Shown piece after piece: positions 33,018 to 41,521 of a stretch of 64,000 nt of DNA. Source of the stretch: Massilia sp. Root418 (GTDB taxonomy: Bacteria; Pseudomonadota; Gammaproteobacteria; Burkholderiales; Burkholderiaceae_D); the NCBI RefSeq assembly GCF_001425265.1, contig NZ_LMEC01000020.1, positions 365,839-429,838 on the forward strand, written 5' to 3'. Under the pieces are notes generated by a model that searched no databases, was not told the origin of the DNA, and saw only the letters and a list, made by a program, of their open reading frames with translations. Position numbers and translations under genes: made by a program. The stretch's first letter is position 1; each line of letters starts with the position of its first letter.

Positions 33018-34805
33018 ATGTCAGCGACAGTGGGCGATTTTCTCTTGCAGCGCCTGGGCGAATGGGGCGTGCGGCGCGTGTACGGCTATCCCGGCGACGG
33101 GATCAACGGCATAGTCGGCGCCTTCGGTCGGCAGGAACAGATCGAATTCATCCAGCCCCGCCATGAAGAAATGGCCGCCTTCATGGCGACCGCGCACGCC
33201 AAGTTCACCGGCGAAACCGGCGTTTGCCTGGCCACCTCCGGCCCCGGCGCCATCCACCTGCTCAACGGCCTGTACGACGCCAAGATGGACCACCAGCCCG
33301 TGGTCGCCATCATCGGCCAGCAGGCCCGCATGGCCATGGGCGGCGACTACCAGCAGGAAGTGGACCTGCTGTCGCTGTTCAAGGACGTGGCGCACGAATA
33401 CGTGCACGTGGCGAACGACCCGGCGCAGGTGCGGCACCTGATCGACCGCGCCATGCGCATCGCCAAGGAGCAGCGCACCGTCACCTGCATCATCTTCCCC
33501 AACGACGTGCAGGACCTGGCCGCCGTGCCCAAGCCGCCGCGCGAACACGGCGCCCTGCACAGCGGCATCGGCGCGCTGAGCGCCAGCATGCAACCGTCCA
33601 TCGAAGCGCTGCAGCAGGCGGCCGGCATCCTGAACGCGGGCGGCAAGGTCGCCATCCTGGCGGGCGCCGGCGCACTGCACGCCACCGACGAATTAATGGC
33701 CGTGGCCGACCTGCTTGGCGCCGGCATCGCCAAGGCCCTGCTGGGCAAGGCCGCCGTGCCGGACGACCTGCCCTACGTGACGGGCTCCATCGGCCTGCTC
33801 GGCACCAAGCCCAGCCACGACATGATGAACGGCTGCGACACCTTGCTGATGGTGGGATCGTCCTTCCCCTATGCCGAGTACCTGCCCAAGGAAGGCCAGG
33901 CGCGCGGCGTGCAGATCGACATCGACGCGCGCCGCACCAGCCTGCGCTACCCGATGGAGCTGAACCTGGTGGGCGACGCCAAGGCCACGCTGGCCGCGCT
34001 GATTCCGCTGCTGCACCGGAAAACGGACCGCGGCTGGCAGCAGCAGATCCAGGAAAACGTGCAGCGCTGGTGGCACGTGCTGGAAGCGCGCGCCATGAAC
34101 GAAGCCAACCCCGTGAACCCGCAGCGCGTGTTCTGGGAACTGTCCCCGCGCCTGCCCGACGGCGCCATCCTCACCATCGACTCCGGCTCATCCGCCAACT
34201 GGTACGCGCGCGACGTGCGGCTGCGGCGCGGCATGATGGCCAGCCTGTCCGGCGGCCTGGCCACCATGGGCCCGGCCGTGCCGTATGCCATCGCCGCCAA
34301 GTTCGCCTGGCCCGAGCGGCCCGTGATCGCGCTGGCCGGCGACGGCGCCATGCAGATGAACGGCATCAATGGGCTGATCACCGTGGCGCGGCTGTGGCGC
34401 CAGTGGGCCGACCCGCGCCTGGTGGTGATGGTGCTCAATAACGGCGACCTGAACCTGGTGAGCTGGGAGCAGCGCGGCACCGGCGGCGACCCGCGCTACG
34501 CGCCCTCGCAAGGGCTGCCGGATTTCCCGTACGCGGCGTACGGCGAACTGCTCGGCCTCAAAGGCATCCGCGTCTCGCGGCCGGAAGACGTCGGCCCGGC
34601 CTGGGACGAAGCGCTGCGCAGCGACCGGCCCTGCGTGCTCGAAATGGTGACCGACCCGAACGTGCCGCCGCTGCCGCCGGACGTGTCGCTCAAGCAGGCC
34701 CGCGCCTACTTCTCCGCGCTGCTCAAGGGTGACCCGGACTCCATCGCCATCATCAAGGCGACCATCAAGGAGACCTGGGATTCCTGGTTCCCGCCCAAGC
34801 CCTAG
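33018..34805 (+). CDS. Thiamine-diphosphate-dependent enzyme, pyruvate oxidase-like
   Basis: A 595-residue ThDP enzyme of the acetolactate synthase/pyruvate oxidase superfamily. The catalytic Glu is in FIQPRHEEMAAFMATAHAKF near residue 51. GGDYQQEVDLLSLFKDV follows, and the ThDP-Mg motif runs from LAGDGAMQMNG near 440 to VLNNGDLNLV near 472. The C-terminal tail resembles pyruvate oxidases that use FAD and a quinone. It would convert pyruvate to acetate and CO2, but the substrate is inferred. GGAAGG precedes the ATG. It is convergent with the small SnoaL-like gene, 14 bp away. Confidence 0.85.
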   Translation: MSATVGDFLLQRLGEWGVRRVYGYPGDGINGIVGAFGRQEQIEFIQPRHEEMAAFMATAHAKFTGETGVCLATSGPGAIHLLNGLYDAKMDHQPVVAIIGQQARMAMGGDYQQEVDLLSLFKDVAHEYVHVANDPAQVRHLIDRAMRIAKEQRTVTCIIFPNDVQDLAAVPKPPREHGALHSGIGALSASMQPSIEALQQAAGILNAGGKVAILAGAGALHATDELMAVADLLGAGIAKALLGKAAVPDDLPYVTGSIGLLGTKPSHDMMNGCDTLLMVGSSFPYAEYLPKEGQARGVQIDIDARRTSLRYPMELNLVGDAKATLAALIPLLHRKTDRGWQQQIQENVQRWWHVLEARAMNEANPVNPQRVFWELSPRLPDGAILTIDSGSSANWYARDVRLRRGMMASLSGGLATMGPAVPYAIAAKFAWPERPVIALAGDGAMQMNGINGLITVARLWRQWADPRLVVMVLNNGDLNLVSWEQRGTGGDPRYAPSQGLPDFPYAAYGELLGLKGIRVSRPEDVGPAWDEALRSDRPCVLEMVTDPNVPPLPPDVSLKQARAYFSALLKGDPDSIAIIKATIKETWDSWFPPKP

Positions 34806-34819
34806 GCCCGGCAGGCCGC

Positions 34820-35245
34820 TCAACTCTTGGGCTTGGGCACACCGTTAAACGTCTTGTTCATGATCTTCCACTCGCCATCCACCTTCAGCAGCGCCATGTA
34901 GTCGGTGAAGGTCACATTCGGATAGTCGAGGTATACCTTGGCCGATCCCGCGCTGCCGCTCACATCGACATTCTCGATGCGGCGCACGCGCCGGGCTTCG
35001 TCGGCCGCCGGCTTGCCGGAGAATAGCTTGGCAAACTCCTCGACCGTCAGCGCCTGCAGTTTGCCGTCGCGGTAGGAATAGATCCTGGCATCCGGGTGAA
35101 ACGCCTTGCGGATGTAGGCCGCGTCGCCCGTGGCATGGGCCTTGACGTAATTCTCTACCGGCACGCGGGCGCCTTCGATGTCGGCTTCCTGGGCGCACGC
35201 CGCGCCGGCGATGAGAATCATTGCTGCAAATGACTTCAATTTCAT
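34820..35245 (-). CDS. Exported NTF2/SnoaL-like (putative lumazine-binding) protein
   Basis: The 141-residue product from ATG 35245 has a signal peptide (FAAMILIAGAACAQ) and one NTF2-like cone domain: VENYVKAHATGDAAYIRKAF, then HPDARIYSYRDGKL, and a C-terminal strand DGEWKIMNKTFN. This is the pattern of the putative lumazine-binding subfamily. No catalytic role can be assigned. The ATG is preceded by GGAGAAACC. It is transcribed away from the riboswitch region, so the 35246-35416 gap may hold its promoter; nothing definite was seen there. Confidence 0.8.
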   Translation of the reverse strand: MKLKSFAAMILIAGAACAQEADIEGARVPVENYVKAHATGDAAYIRKAFHPDARIYSYRDGKLQALTVEEFAKLFSGKPAADEARRVRRIENVDVSGSAGSAKVYLDYPNVTFTDYMALLKVDGEWKIMNKTFNGVPKPKS

Positions 35246-35416
35246 GAGGTTTCTCCACAGGTAGGTTTGCCGTTTCGCCATCTGCGGCAGTAATGCGGAT
35301 GTGGACCGTCACTGTCACGATCGGCGCGATGGCAAGAATATCACGAGCGTGGGCCGCCGGATAAGACTGCGGCAGGTGCACTGTTACCAGCGCGCCCGAT
35401 AATCAAAACACAAATT

Positions 35417-35432
35417 ACGTTTACGTAAACGT
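35417..35432. promoter_or_regulatory. 16-bp perfect palindrome in front of the valine operon
   Basis: ACGTTTACGTAAACGT is fully symmetric. It ends 12 bp before a candidate -10 (TAATCT, 35445-35450), so it would sit in the -35/spacer zone, as MerR-type activator sites do. The sequence resembles operators proposed for LiuR-type MerR regulators of branched-chain amino acid catabolism; this is from memory and needs checking. Confidence 0.6.
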
Positions 35433-35444
35433 CACATGTTGTGC

Positions 35445-35450
35445 TAATCT
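35445..35450 (+). promoter_or_regulatory. Candidate -10 element of the valine operon
   Basis: TAATCT, seven bases before 35457, which is exactly the first base of riboswitch helix P1. The agreement between predicted start site and aptamer edge supports this promoter. Confidence 0.5.
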
Positions 35451-35456
35451 TTATTT

Positions 35457-35647
35457 AACAGGTGCGCCGGACAAGTTCTTGTCCGGCGTTAAACGGGAAA
35501 GCGGTCGGCGCGCACCACACAGCACGCGCCCCAAGCCCCTGCTGCCTCCGCAACGGTAGGCAAGTGCGGCTGCTTCATACACGCCACTGGTCCACGAGAC
35601 TGGGAAGGCGAAGCAGCAAGACTTGCAAGCCCGGATACCGGCCTGTT
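35457..35647 (+). ncRNA. Cobalamin riboswitch aptamer
   Basis: Helix P1 is formed by AACAGG (35457-35462) and CCTGTT (35642-35647). Between them come the class landmarks in order: TTAAACGGGAAAGCGGTC (35489-35506), the B12 box GCTGCCTCCGCAACGGTA (35541-35558), CCACTGG...CTGGGAAGGCG (35584-35610) and AAGCCCGGATACCGGCC (35627-35643). Order and spacing match the cobalamin family. It lies 165 bp before the mmsA ATG on the same strand, with no gene between. Confidence 0.9.
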
Positions 35648-35655
35648 GATCTTCA

Positions 35656-35679
35656 GCGCCGCCCGCTCCATGGCGGCGC
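35656..35679 (+). other. Leader hairpin after the riboswitch
   Basis: GCGCCGCC pairs with GGCGGCGC over an eight-base loop. It is not followed by T residues, so it may be part of the expression platform rather than a terminator. Another stem, GCCACGTGC/GCGCGTGGC, follows at 35688-35710. Confidence 0.5.
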
Positions 35680-35714
35680 CGGGTCTGGCCACGTGCGGAA
35701 GGCGCGTGGCGGGT

Positions 35715-35749
35715 GCCGCGCGGCGGGAGACGCCGTGCGGCTTACTTTT
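35715..35749 (+). terminator. Intrinsic terminator in the mmsA leader
   Basis: GCCGCGCGGCG (35715-35725) pairs with CGCCGTGCGGC (35731-35741) over GGAGA, an 11-bp stem with one G-U, followed by TTACTTTT. Its place between aptamer and gene is that of a riboswitch-controlled attenuator. Confidence 0.7.
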
Positions 35750-35811
35750 GCAGACTGGCGGCACCGCGCGCGCTGAGACGTGCCTGCGCCGCCCATCAAG
35801 GAACGCACAAT

Positions 35812-37311
35812 ATGGCTATCCCTACCGTCAAACTACTCATCAACGGCGCCTTCATCGACTCGCGCAGCGAACACTGGAGCGACGTCGTCAACCCCGCCAC
35901 CCAGGAAGTAATCGCACGCGTGCCGCACGCCACGCCGGACGAGATGGCGCAAGCCGTCGCCGCAGCCAAAGCCGCCTTCCAGACCTGGCGCAAGACGCCG
36001 ATCGGCGCGCGCGCCCGCATCTTCCTCAAGTACCAGGCGCTGATCCGCGAGCACATGGCCGAACTGGCCGCCCTGCTCACCGCGGAACAAGGCAAGACCC
36101 TGGCCGACGCCGAGGGCGACGTGTTCCGCGGCCTGGAGGTGGTGGAGCACGCGGCCAACATCGGCCAGCTGCAGATGGGTGAACTGGCCAGCAACGTGGC
36201 CGGCGGCGTGGACACCTACACCGTGCACCAGCCGCTGGGCGTATGCGCCGGCATCACCCCGTTCAACTTCCCGGCCATGATCCCGCTCTGGATGTTCCCG
36301 ATGGCCATCGCCTGCGGCAATACCTTCATCCTCAAGCCCTCCGAGCAGGACCCGATGGTGACGATGCGCCTGGCCGAACTGGCGCTGCAGGCCGGCATCC
36401 CGCCGGGCGTGCTGAACGTGGTACACGGCGGCGCGGACGTGGTCAACGCCATCTGCGACCACCCGGACATCAAGGCCGTCTCCTTTGTCGGCTCCACCAC
36501 CGTGGGCACGCATGTGTACCAGCGCGCCACCCTGGCGGGCAAGCGCGCGCAGTGCATGATGGGCGCGAAAAACCACGCCATCGTACTGCCCGACGCGCAC
36601 CGCGAACAAACCCTGAACAACCTGGCCGGCGCAGCCTTCGGCGCGGCGGGCCAGCGCTGCATGGCGCTGTCGGTGGTGATCCTGGTGGGCGAGGCGCAGC
36701 AATGGCTGCCGGACCTGGTGAAGAAGGCGCAGACCCTGTCCATCAACGCCGGCGCCGAACCGGGCACCGACATCGGCCCGCTGATCTCGCGCAAGGCCAA
36801 GGCCCGCGTGCAGCAGCTGATCGGCCAGGGCATCGAGGAAGGCGCCAGGCTGGAGCTGGACGGCCGCGCGCCAGCCGTGCCGGGCTACGAGAGCGGCAAC
36901 TTCGTCGGCCCCACCGTGTTCTCCGGCGTCACGCAGGATATGGCCATCTACAAGGAAGAGATCTTCGGTCCCGTGCTGTGCGTGATGCACGCGGACTCGC
37001 TGAAGGAGGCCATCGCCATCATCAATGCCAACCCGAACGGCAACGGCACCGCGCTGTTCACGCAGTCGGGCGCGGCTGCCCGCACCTTCGAGGAGGACGT
37101 GGACGCCGGCCAGGTGGGCATCAACGTGCCGATCCCGGTGCCGGTGCCGCTGTTCTCCTTCACCGGCTCGCGCGGCTCCAAGCTGGGCGACCTTGGCCCC
37201 TACGGCAAGCAGGTGGTGGCGTTCTACACCCAGACCAAGACCATCACCGCGCGCTGGTTCGACGACGCGGCGGTGAACGGAGGCGTAAATACGACCATCT
37301 CGCTCAAGTAG
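35812..37311 (+). CDS. mmsA: CoA-acylating methylmalonate-semialdehyde dehydrogenase
   Basis: The 499-residue enzyme oxidises methylmalonate semialdehyde to propionyl-CoA in valine (and thymine) breakdown. Landmarks are [19 protein letters not shown] near residue 150, [12 protein letters not shown] near 230 and the catalytic Cys in [10 protein letters not shown] near 285. ATG 35812 follows AAGGAA by about nine bases; an upstream reading from 35713 runs back into the terminator and was rejected. It is the first gene of a five-gene valine operon controlled by the cobalamin riboswitch leader. Confidence 0.95.
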   Translation: MAIPTVKLLINGAFIDSRSEHWSDVVNPATQEVIARVPHATPDEMAQAVAAAKAAFQTWRKTPIGARARIFLKYQALIREHMAELAALLTAEQGKTLADAEGDVFRGLEVVEHAANIGQLQMGELASNVAGGVDTYTVHQPLGVCAGITPFNFPAMIPLWMFPMAIACGNTFILKPSEQDPMVTMRLAELALQAGIPPGVLNVVHGGADVVNAICDHPDIKAVSFVGSTTVGTHVYQRATLAGKRAQCMMGAKNHAIVLPDAHREQTLNNLAGAAFGAAGQRCMALSVVILVGEAQQWLPDLVKKAQTLSINAGAEPGTDIGPLISRKAKARVQQLIGQGIEEGARLELDGRAPAVPGYESGNFVGPTVFSGVTQDMAIYKEEIFGPVLCVMHADSLKEAIAIINANPNGNGTALFTQSGAAARTFEEDVDAGQVGINVPIPVPVPLFSFTGSRGSKLGDLGPYGKQVVAFYTQTKTITARWFDDAAVNGGVNTTISLK

Positions 37312-37321
37312 GGAGGCCGTC

Positions 37322-38482
37322 ATGGACTTCGAACTGAACGACGACCAGCGCGCCTACCAGGACGCCGCGCGCCAGTTCGCCGCGCGCGAAATGGCGGCGC
37401 AGGCGGCGCGCTGGGACGCCGAGGGCATCTTCCCGCGCCAGACCATCTCGCATGCGGGCGAGCTGGGTTTCTGCGGCCTGTACGTGCCGCAGGCCATGGG
37501 CGGCCTGGGTTTGTCGCGGCTGGACGCCACCGTGGTGTTCGAGGAGCTGGCGCGCGCCTGCCCCTCCACCACGGCCTATCTCACCATCCACAACATGGCC
37601 AGCGCCATGATCGCGCAGTGGGCGCAGCCCGAGGTGCGCGAGGCGTGGATAGGCGACCTGGCCACGGGCCGCAAGCTGGCCTCCTACTGCCTGACCGAAC
37701 CGGGCGCCGGCTCGGACGCGGCCTCGCTCACTACCGCCGCCGTGGCCGATGGCGGCGACTACGTCATCACCGGCGGCAAGGCCTTCATCTCCGGCGCCGG
37801 TGCCACCGACGCGCTGGTGGTGATGGCGCGCACCGGCGGCGCCGGCGCGGGCGGCATCTCGGCCTTCGTGGTGCCGGCCGACAGCCCGCGCATCAGCTAC
37901 GGGCGCGAAGAGGAGAAGATGGGCTGGAACAGCCAGCCCACGCGCGCCATCAGCTTCGACGGCGTGCGCGTGCCCGCTACGCATCTGCTGGGGCGCGAGG
38001 GCGACGGCTTCAAGCTGGCCATGCGCGGCCTGGACGGGGGCCGCATCAACATCGCCACCTGTTCCATCGGCGCGGCGCAGGCCGCGCTCAACAGCGCGCA
38101 ACGCCACATGGGCGAGCGAGTGCAGTTCAAGCGCGTGCTGGGCGACTTCCAGGCCTTGCAGTTCAAGCTGGCGGACATGCAGACCGGCCTGGTGGCGGCG
38201 CGCCAGATGGTGCGCCTGGCGGCCACCAAGCTCGATGCGGGCGCCGCCAACGCGGGCATCTACTGCGCCATGGCCAAGCGGCTGGCAACCGATACCGGCT
38301 TCACGGTCTGCAACGAGGCGCTGCAGATCCACGGCGGCTACGGCTACCTGCGCGACTATCCGCTGGAGCGCTTCCTGCGCGACGTGCGCGTGCACCAGAT
38401 CCTGGAAGGCACCAATGAAATCATGCGCGTGATCGTGGCGCGCCACCTGCTGCAGCACGCACCGACTGAAGAAAACCTGTGA
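37322..38482 (+). CDS. Acyl-CoA dehydrogenase, probable isobutyryl-CoA dehydrogenase
   Basis: A 386-residue FAD-dependent acyl-CoA dehydrogenase. Marks are YCLTEPGAGSDAASL near residue 125, WNSQPTRAISFDGVRVP near 205, and the C-terminal LQIHGGYGYLRDYPLERFLRDVRVHQILEGTNEI region. The catalytic Glu is in ILEGTNE near 362. It sits between mmsA and the enoyl-CoA hydratase gene, so isobutyryl-CoA to methacrylyl-CoA is the expected reaction. The gap to mmsA is ten bases with GGAGG at its end. Confidence 0.92.
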   Translation: MDFELNDDQRAYQDAARQFAAREMAAQAARWDAEGIFPRQTISHAGELGFCGLYVPQAMGGLGLSRLDATVVFEELARACPSTTAYLTIHNMASAMIAQWAQPEVREAWIGDLATGRKLASYCLTEPGAGSDAASLTTAAVADGGDYVITGGKAFISGAGATDALVVMARTGGAGAGGISAFVVPADSPRISYGREEEKMGWNSQPTRAISFDGVRVPATHLLGREGDGFKLAMRGLDGGRINIATCSIGAAQAALNSAQRHMGERVQFKRVLGDFQALQFKLADMQTGLVAARQMVRLAATKLDAGAANAGIYCAMAKRLATDTGFTVCNEALQIHGGYGYLRDYPLERFLRDVRVHQILEGTNEIMRVIVARHLLQHAPTEENL

Positions 38483-38491
38483 GGAGAACCT

Positions 38492-39274
38492 GTGAGTAGC
38501 TATACCAATCTGGAATTGCAGATCATGGAGCACACTGCCGTGCTCACGCTGGCCAACCCGCCCGCCAATACCTGGACCATGGACAGCCTGCGCGACCTGC
38601 GCCGGCTGGTGCTGGACCTGGATGCCAATCCGGACGTCTACAGCCTGGTGGTCACGGGCGGCGGCGCCAAGTTCTTCTCGGCGGGGGCGGACCTGAAACT
38701 GTTTGCGGACGGCGACGTGGCGGTGGCCCACGAGATGGCGCACCTGTTCGGCGCGGCCTTCGAGGCGCTGTCCGCCTTCCGCGGCGTGTCGATTGCCGCC
38801 ATCAACGGCTATGCCATGGGCGGCGGGCTCGAATGCGCGCTGGCGTGCGACTTGCGGATCGCGGAAACGCAGGCGCAGATGGCGCTGCCGGAAGCCACGG
38901 TCGGCCTGCTGCCCTGCGCGGGCGGCACGCAAAACCTGGCCTGGCTGGTGGGCGAAGGCTGGGCCAAGCGCATGATCCTGTGCGGCGAGCGGATCGACGC
39001 GGCCACCGCACAGCGCATCGGGCTGGTGGAGAAAGTGGTGGAGACCGGCGCCGCCCTGCCGCGCGCGCTGGCGCTGGCCGCGCAGGCGGCCAGGCAGAGC
39101 CCCACCAGCGTAAAGGCCTGCAAGACACTGATCCAGGGCGCGCGGCGGCAGCCGATGGCGCACGTGCTGCCGGCGGAGCGCGAGGCCTTCGTCGGCCTGT
39201 TCGGGGCGGCAAACCAGAAGGAAGGCGTGCAGGCTTTCCTGGAGAAGCGCGCGCCGGTGTGGAGCAAGGCATGA
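38492..39274 (+). CDS. Enoyl-CoA hydratase (methacrylyl-CoA hydratase)
   Basis: The 260-residue crotonase-fold protein should hydrate methacrylyl-CoA to 3-hydroxyisobutyryl-CoA. The oxyanion-hole region FFSAGADLKLF is near residue 60, and GYAMGGGLECALACDLRIAE (108-127) and MALPEATVGLLPCAGGTQ (about 131-148) carry the two catalytic Glu positions. GTG 38492 is the start, six bases after GGAGAA. Its stop overlaps the next ATG, coupling it to the hydrolase that removes its reactive product. Confidence 0.9.
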   Translation: MSSYTNLELQIMEHTAVLTLANPPANTWTMDSLRDLRRLVLDLDANPDVYSLVVTGGGAKFFSAGADLKLFADGDVAVAHEMAHLFGAAFEALSAFRGVSIAAINGYAMGGGLECALACDLRIAETQAQMALPEATVGLLPCAGGTQNLAWLVGEGWAKRMILCGERIDAATAQRIGLVEKVVETGAALPRALALAAQAARQSPTSVKACKTLIQGARRQPMAHVLPAEREAFVGLFGAANQKEGVQAFLEKRAPVWSKA

Positions 39275-40449
39275 GCGCGCCCGTATTGTTCCGCAGCGTG
39301 CCCTGCCGCACCCGGGGCGGCGGCCACGGGCAGATCGGGGTGGCCACGCTGAACGCCCCGGCCACGCTGAACGCGCTGTCGCTGGACATGATCGTGCTGC
39401 TGGACGAACAGCTCGCGGCCTGGGAAGCCGATCCGGCCGTGGTGCTGGTGATGCTGGAGAGCGCCGGCGACAAGGCTTTCTGCGCCGGCGGCGACCTGCA
39501 GCAGCTGTACCGCTCCATGCGCGAGCACCACGCGTCGCCGCAGGCGGCGAACCCGCTGGCCAACGCCTACGCGGTGGAGTTCTTCGGCCGGGAATACGCG
39601 CTGGACTACCGTATCCACACCTGCGCCAAGCCGGTGCTGGCGTGGGGCCACGGCATCGTGATGGGCGGCGGCATCGGGCTGATGGCCGGCGCCAGCCACC
39701 GCGTCGTCACCGAAGGCTCGCGCCTGGCCATGCCGGAAGTGGCCATCGGCCTGTATCCGGACGTGGGCGGCAGCTGGTTCCTGAACCGCGCCCCCGGCCG
39801 CACCGGCCCCTTCCTGGCACTTACGGGCGCCCCGCTGAATGCGGCGGACGCGCTATTCGCCGGCCTGGCGGACTACCGCGCGGCGCATGCGGACAAGGCG
39901 CGGCTGCTCGACATGCTGCAAACCCAGGAATGGGAGCGGCCGGAGCGCGTGGCCGGGCCCGCCGCCGCGCCGGCGGCAGCGCCGCGTGGCGCCAACCATC
40001 ATCACCTGGGCATGCTGCTGGCGCGCCTGCAAAAGGCAGCCCCGCCCGCTCCCGCCAGTCCGCTGCGCGAGCATTTCGACCTGATCAATGCGCTGTGCGC
40101 CAGCGGCAATTTCGGCGACATGGTGCTGCGCATCGCCTCGCTGGAAAGCGAGGACCGCTGGCTGCAAAAGGCCGCCGCCGCCCTGCGCAAAGGCTCGCCC
40201 GGCGCTGCCTGGCTGGCAGCCGCCATCCAGCAGCGCGCGCGGCACCTGTCGCTGGCGGAAGTGTTCCGGCTGGAGCTGGGGGTATCGCTGATGTGCGCCG
40301 CCAGGCCCGATTTCGCGGAAGGCATCCGCGCCCTCATCATCGACAAGGACATGGCGCCGCGCTGGCAGCCCGCCAGCCTGGCCGACATCAGCGAAACCTG
40401 GGGCGAAGGCTTCTTCACCCCGCTGGACCTCGAAAGGAAAACCGCATGA
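39271..40449 (+). CDS. 3-hydroxyisobutyryl-CoA hydrolase
   Basis: A 392-residue member of the crotonase family of the HIBYL-CoA hydrolase type: CAGGDLQQLYRSM near residue 72, GHGIVMGGGIGLMAGASHRV near 127, MPEVAIGLYPDVGGSWFLNR near 153 and DKDMAPRWQPASL near the end. It frees 3-hydroxyisobutyrate, pulling the pathway forward. An Ala/Pro-rich stretch (about residues 228-265, including AAAPAAAPRGANHHH) is longer than usual. ATGA overlap with the hydratase gene, and an ATG overlapping its own stop for mmsB. Confidence 0.9.
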   Translation: MSAPVLFRSVPCRTRGGGHGQIGVATLNAPATLNALSLDMIVLLDEQLAAWEADPAVVLVMLESAGDKAFCAGGDLQQLYRSMREHHASPQAANPLANAYAVEFFGREYALDYRIHTCAKPVLAWGHGIVMGGGIGLMAGASHRVVTEGSRLAMPEVAIGLYPDVGGSWFLNRAPGRTGPFLALTGAPLNAADALFAGLADYRAAHADKARLLDMLQTQEWERPERVAGPAAAPAAAPRGANHHHLGMLLARLQKAAPPAPASPLREHFDLINALCASGNFGDMVLRIASLESEDRWLQKAAAALRKGSPGAAWLAAAIQQRARHLSLAEVFRLELGVSLMCAARPDFAEGIRALIIDKDMAPRWQPASLADISETWGEGFFTPLDLERKTA

Positions 40450-41354
40450 GCCACATTGCATTCATCGGCCTGGGCAACATGGGCGCCCCGATGGCCCACA
40501 ACCTGCTGAAAGCCGGCCATGCGCTGGCCGTGTTCGACCTGTCCGACGCTGCCGTGCAAGGCCTGTCCAGCGCCGGCGCCCGCGCCGCGCCGTCGGCCCG
40601 CGCGGCCGTGGAAGGCGCGCAGGTGGTCATCTCCATGCTGCCGGCCAGCGCCCACGTGCAGGGCCTCTACCTCGGCCAGCAGGGCATCCTGCCGCATATC
40701 GCGGACGGCGCGCTGGTGATCGACTGCAGCACCATCTCTGCGGCCACGGCGCAGGCGGTGGCGCAGGCGCTGGCGGCGCGCGGGCTGGCGGCGCTGGATG
40801 CGCCGGTGTCCGGCGGCACGGCCGGCGCGGCAGCCGGCACGCTCACCTTCATCGTCGGCGGCGAGGCCGCCACGCTGGAGCGCGCGCGGCCCTACCTGTC
40901 CGCCATGGGCAAGAACATCTTCCACGCCGGCGCCAGCGGCGCGGGCCAGGTGGCCAAGATCTGCAACAATATGCTGCTGGGCGTGCTCATGGCCGGCACC
41001 GCCGAGGCGCTGGCGCTGGGGGCGGCGCATGGGCTGGACCCGAAAGTCCTGTCGGACATCATGGGCAAGAGCTCGGGGCGCAACTGGGCACTGGAGCTGT
41101 ACAACCCCTATCCGGGCGTGATGGAGAACGTGCCGGCCGCGCGCGGCTACAGCGGCGGCTTCGGCGTGGACCTGATGCACAAGGATCTGGGGCTGGCCGC
41201 CGAAGCGGCCATCGCGGCGCGCTGCGCCGTGCCGCTGGGCGAACTGGCGCGCAACCTGTACGGCATGCACAGCCTGTCCGGCGCGGGGACGCTGGACTTC
41301 AGCAGTATTATCCAGCCGCTGCTGGCGAAGCCGGCGGGTTACGGCTCCGCCTAA
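40446..41354 (+). CDS. mmsB: 3-hydroxyisobutyrate dehydrogenase
   Basis: The 302-residue NAD-dependent dehydrogenase makes methylmalonate semialdehyde, the MmsA substrate. The cofactor motif GLGNMGAPMA is at residues 8-17, DAPVSGGTAGAAAGTL near 118 and the catalytic Lys in GQVAKICNNMLLG near 172. The last codons (KPAGYGSA) and the stop are supplied by a palindromic intergenic repeat that has landed in the 3' end, so the natural C-terminus was probably altered by a few residues. Overlaps the stop of the hydrolase gene. Confidence 0.94.
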   Translation: MSHIAFIGLGNMGAPMAHNLLKAGHALAVFDLSDAAVQGLSSAGARAAPSARAAVEGAQVVISMLPASAHVQGLYLGQQGILPHIADGALVIDCSTISAATAQAVAQALAARGLAALDAPVSGGTAGAAAGTLTFIVGGEAATLERARPYLSAMGKNIFHAGASGAGQVAKICNNMLLGVLMAGTAEALALGAAHGLDPKVLSDIMGKSSGRNWALELYNPYPGVMENVPAARGYSGGFGVDLMHKDLGLAAEAAIAARCAVPLGELARNLYGMHSLSGAGTLDFSSIIQPLLAKPAGYGSA

Positions 41355-41365
41355 CCCGCCCTACA
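41333..41365. repeat. Palindromic repeat forming the mmsB 3' end
   Basis: GGCGGGTTA/TAACCCGCC copy whose TAA is the mmsB stop codon. The tail reads CTACA instead of CTACG. Confidence 0.85.
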
Positions 41366-41382
41366 GTACCGCGGGCCTTATC

Positions 41383-41521
41383 GAACGCCACCTCGGCAAA
41401 GTACCGTAGGGCGGGTTAGCGAAGCGTAACCCGCCATGATCAAAACGCCACCTCGGCAAAGTACCGTAGGGCGGGTTAGCGAAGCGTAACCCGCCATCAC
41501 TGGAACGCCACCTCGGCAAAG
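41383..41521. repeat. 60-bp tandem repeat (2.3 copies) duplicating the amn 3' end
   Basis: Units 41383-41442 and 41443-41502 are nearly identical and a third partial copy (41503-41521) is the genuine end of the amn gene. Each unit is the last 18 or so bases of amn plus a palindromic repeat (41405-41435 and 41465-41495). The unit probably arose when a palindrome landed at the amn stop and the junction was then duplicated. Confidence 0.9.

Noticed and set aside
35462..35776. 104-residue frame across the mmsA leader
   Set aside because: It runs through the cobalamin aptamer and terminator, is Arg/Cys-rich and has no ribosome site or family pattern.
41383..41521. Regular 60-bp repeats resembling a CRISPR array
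   Set aside because: There are no variable spacers: the whole 60-bp unit is duplicated, only 2.3 copies exist, and no cas genes are near.
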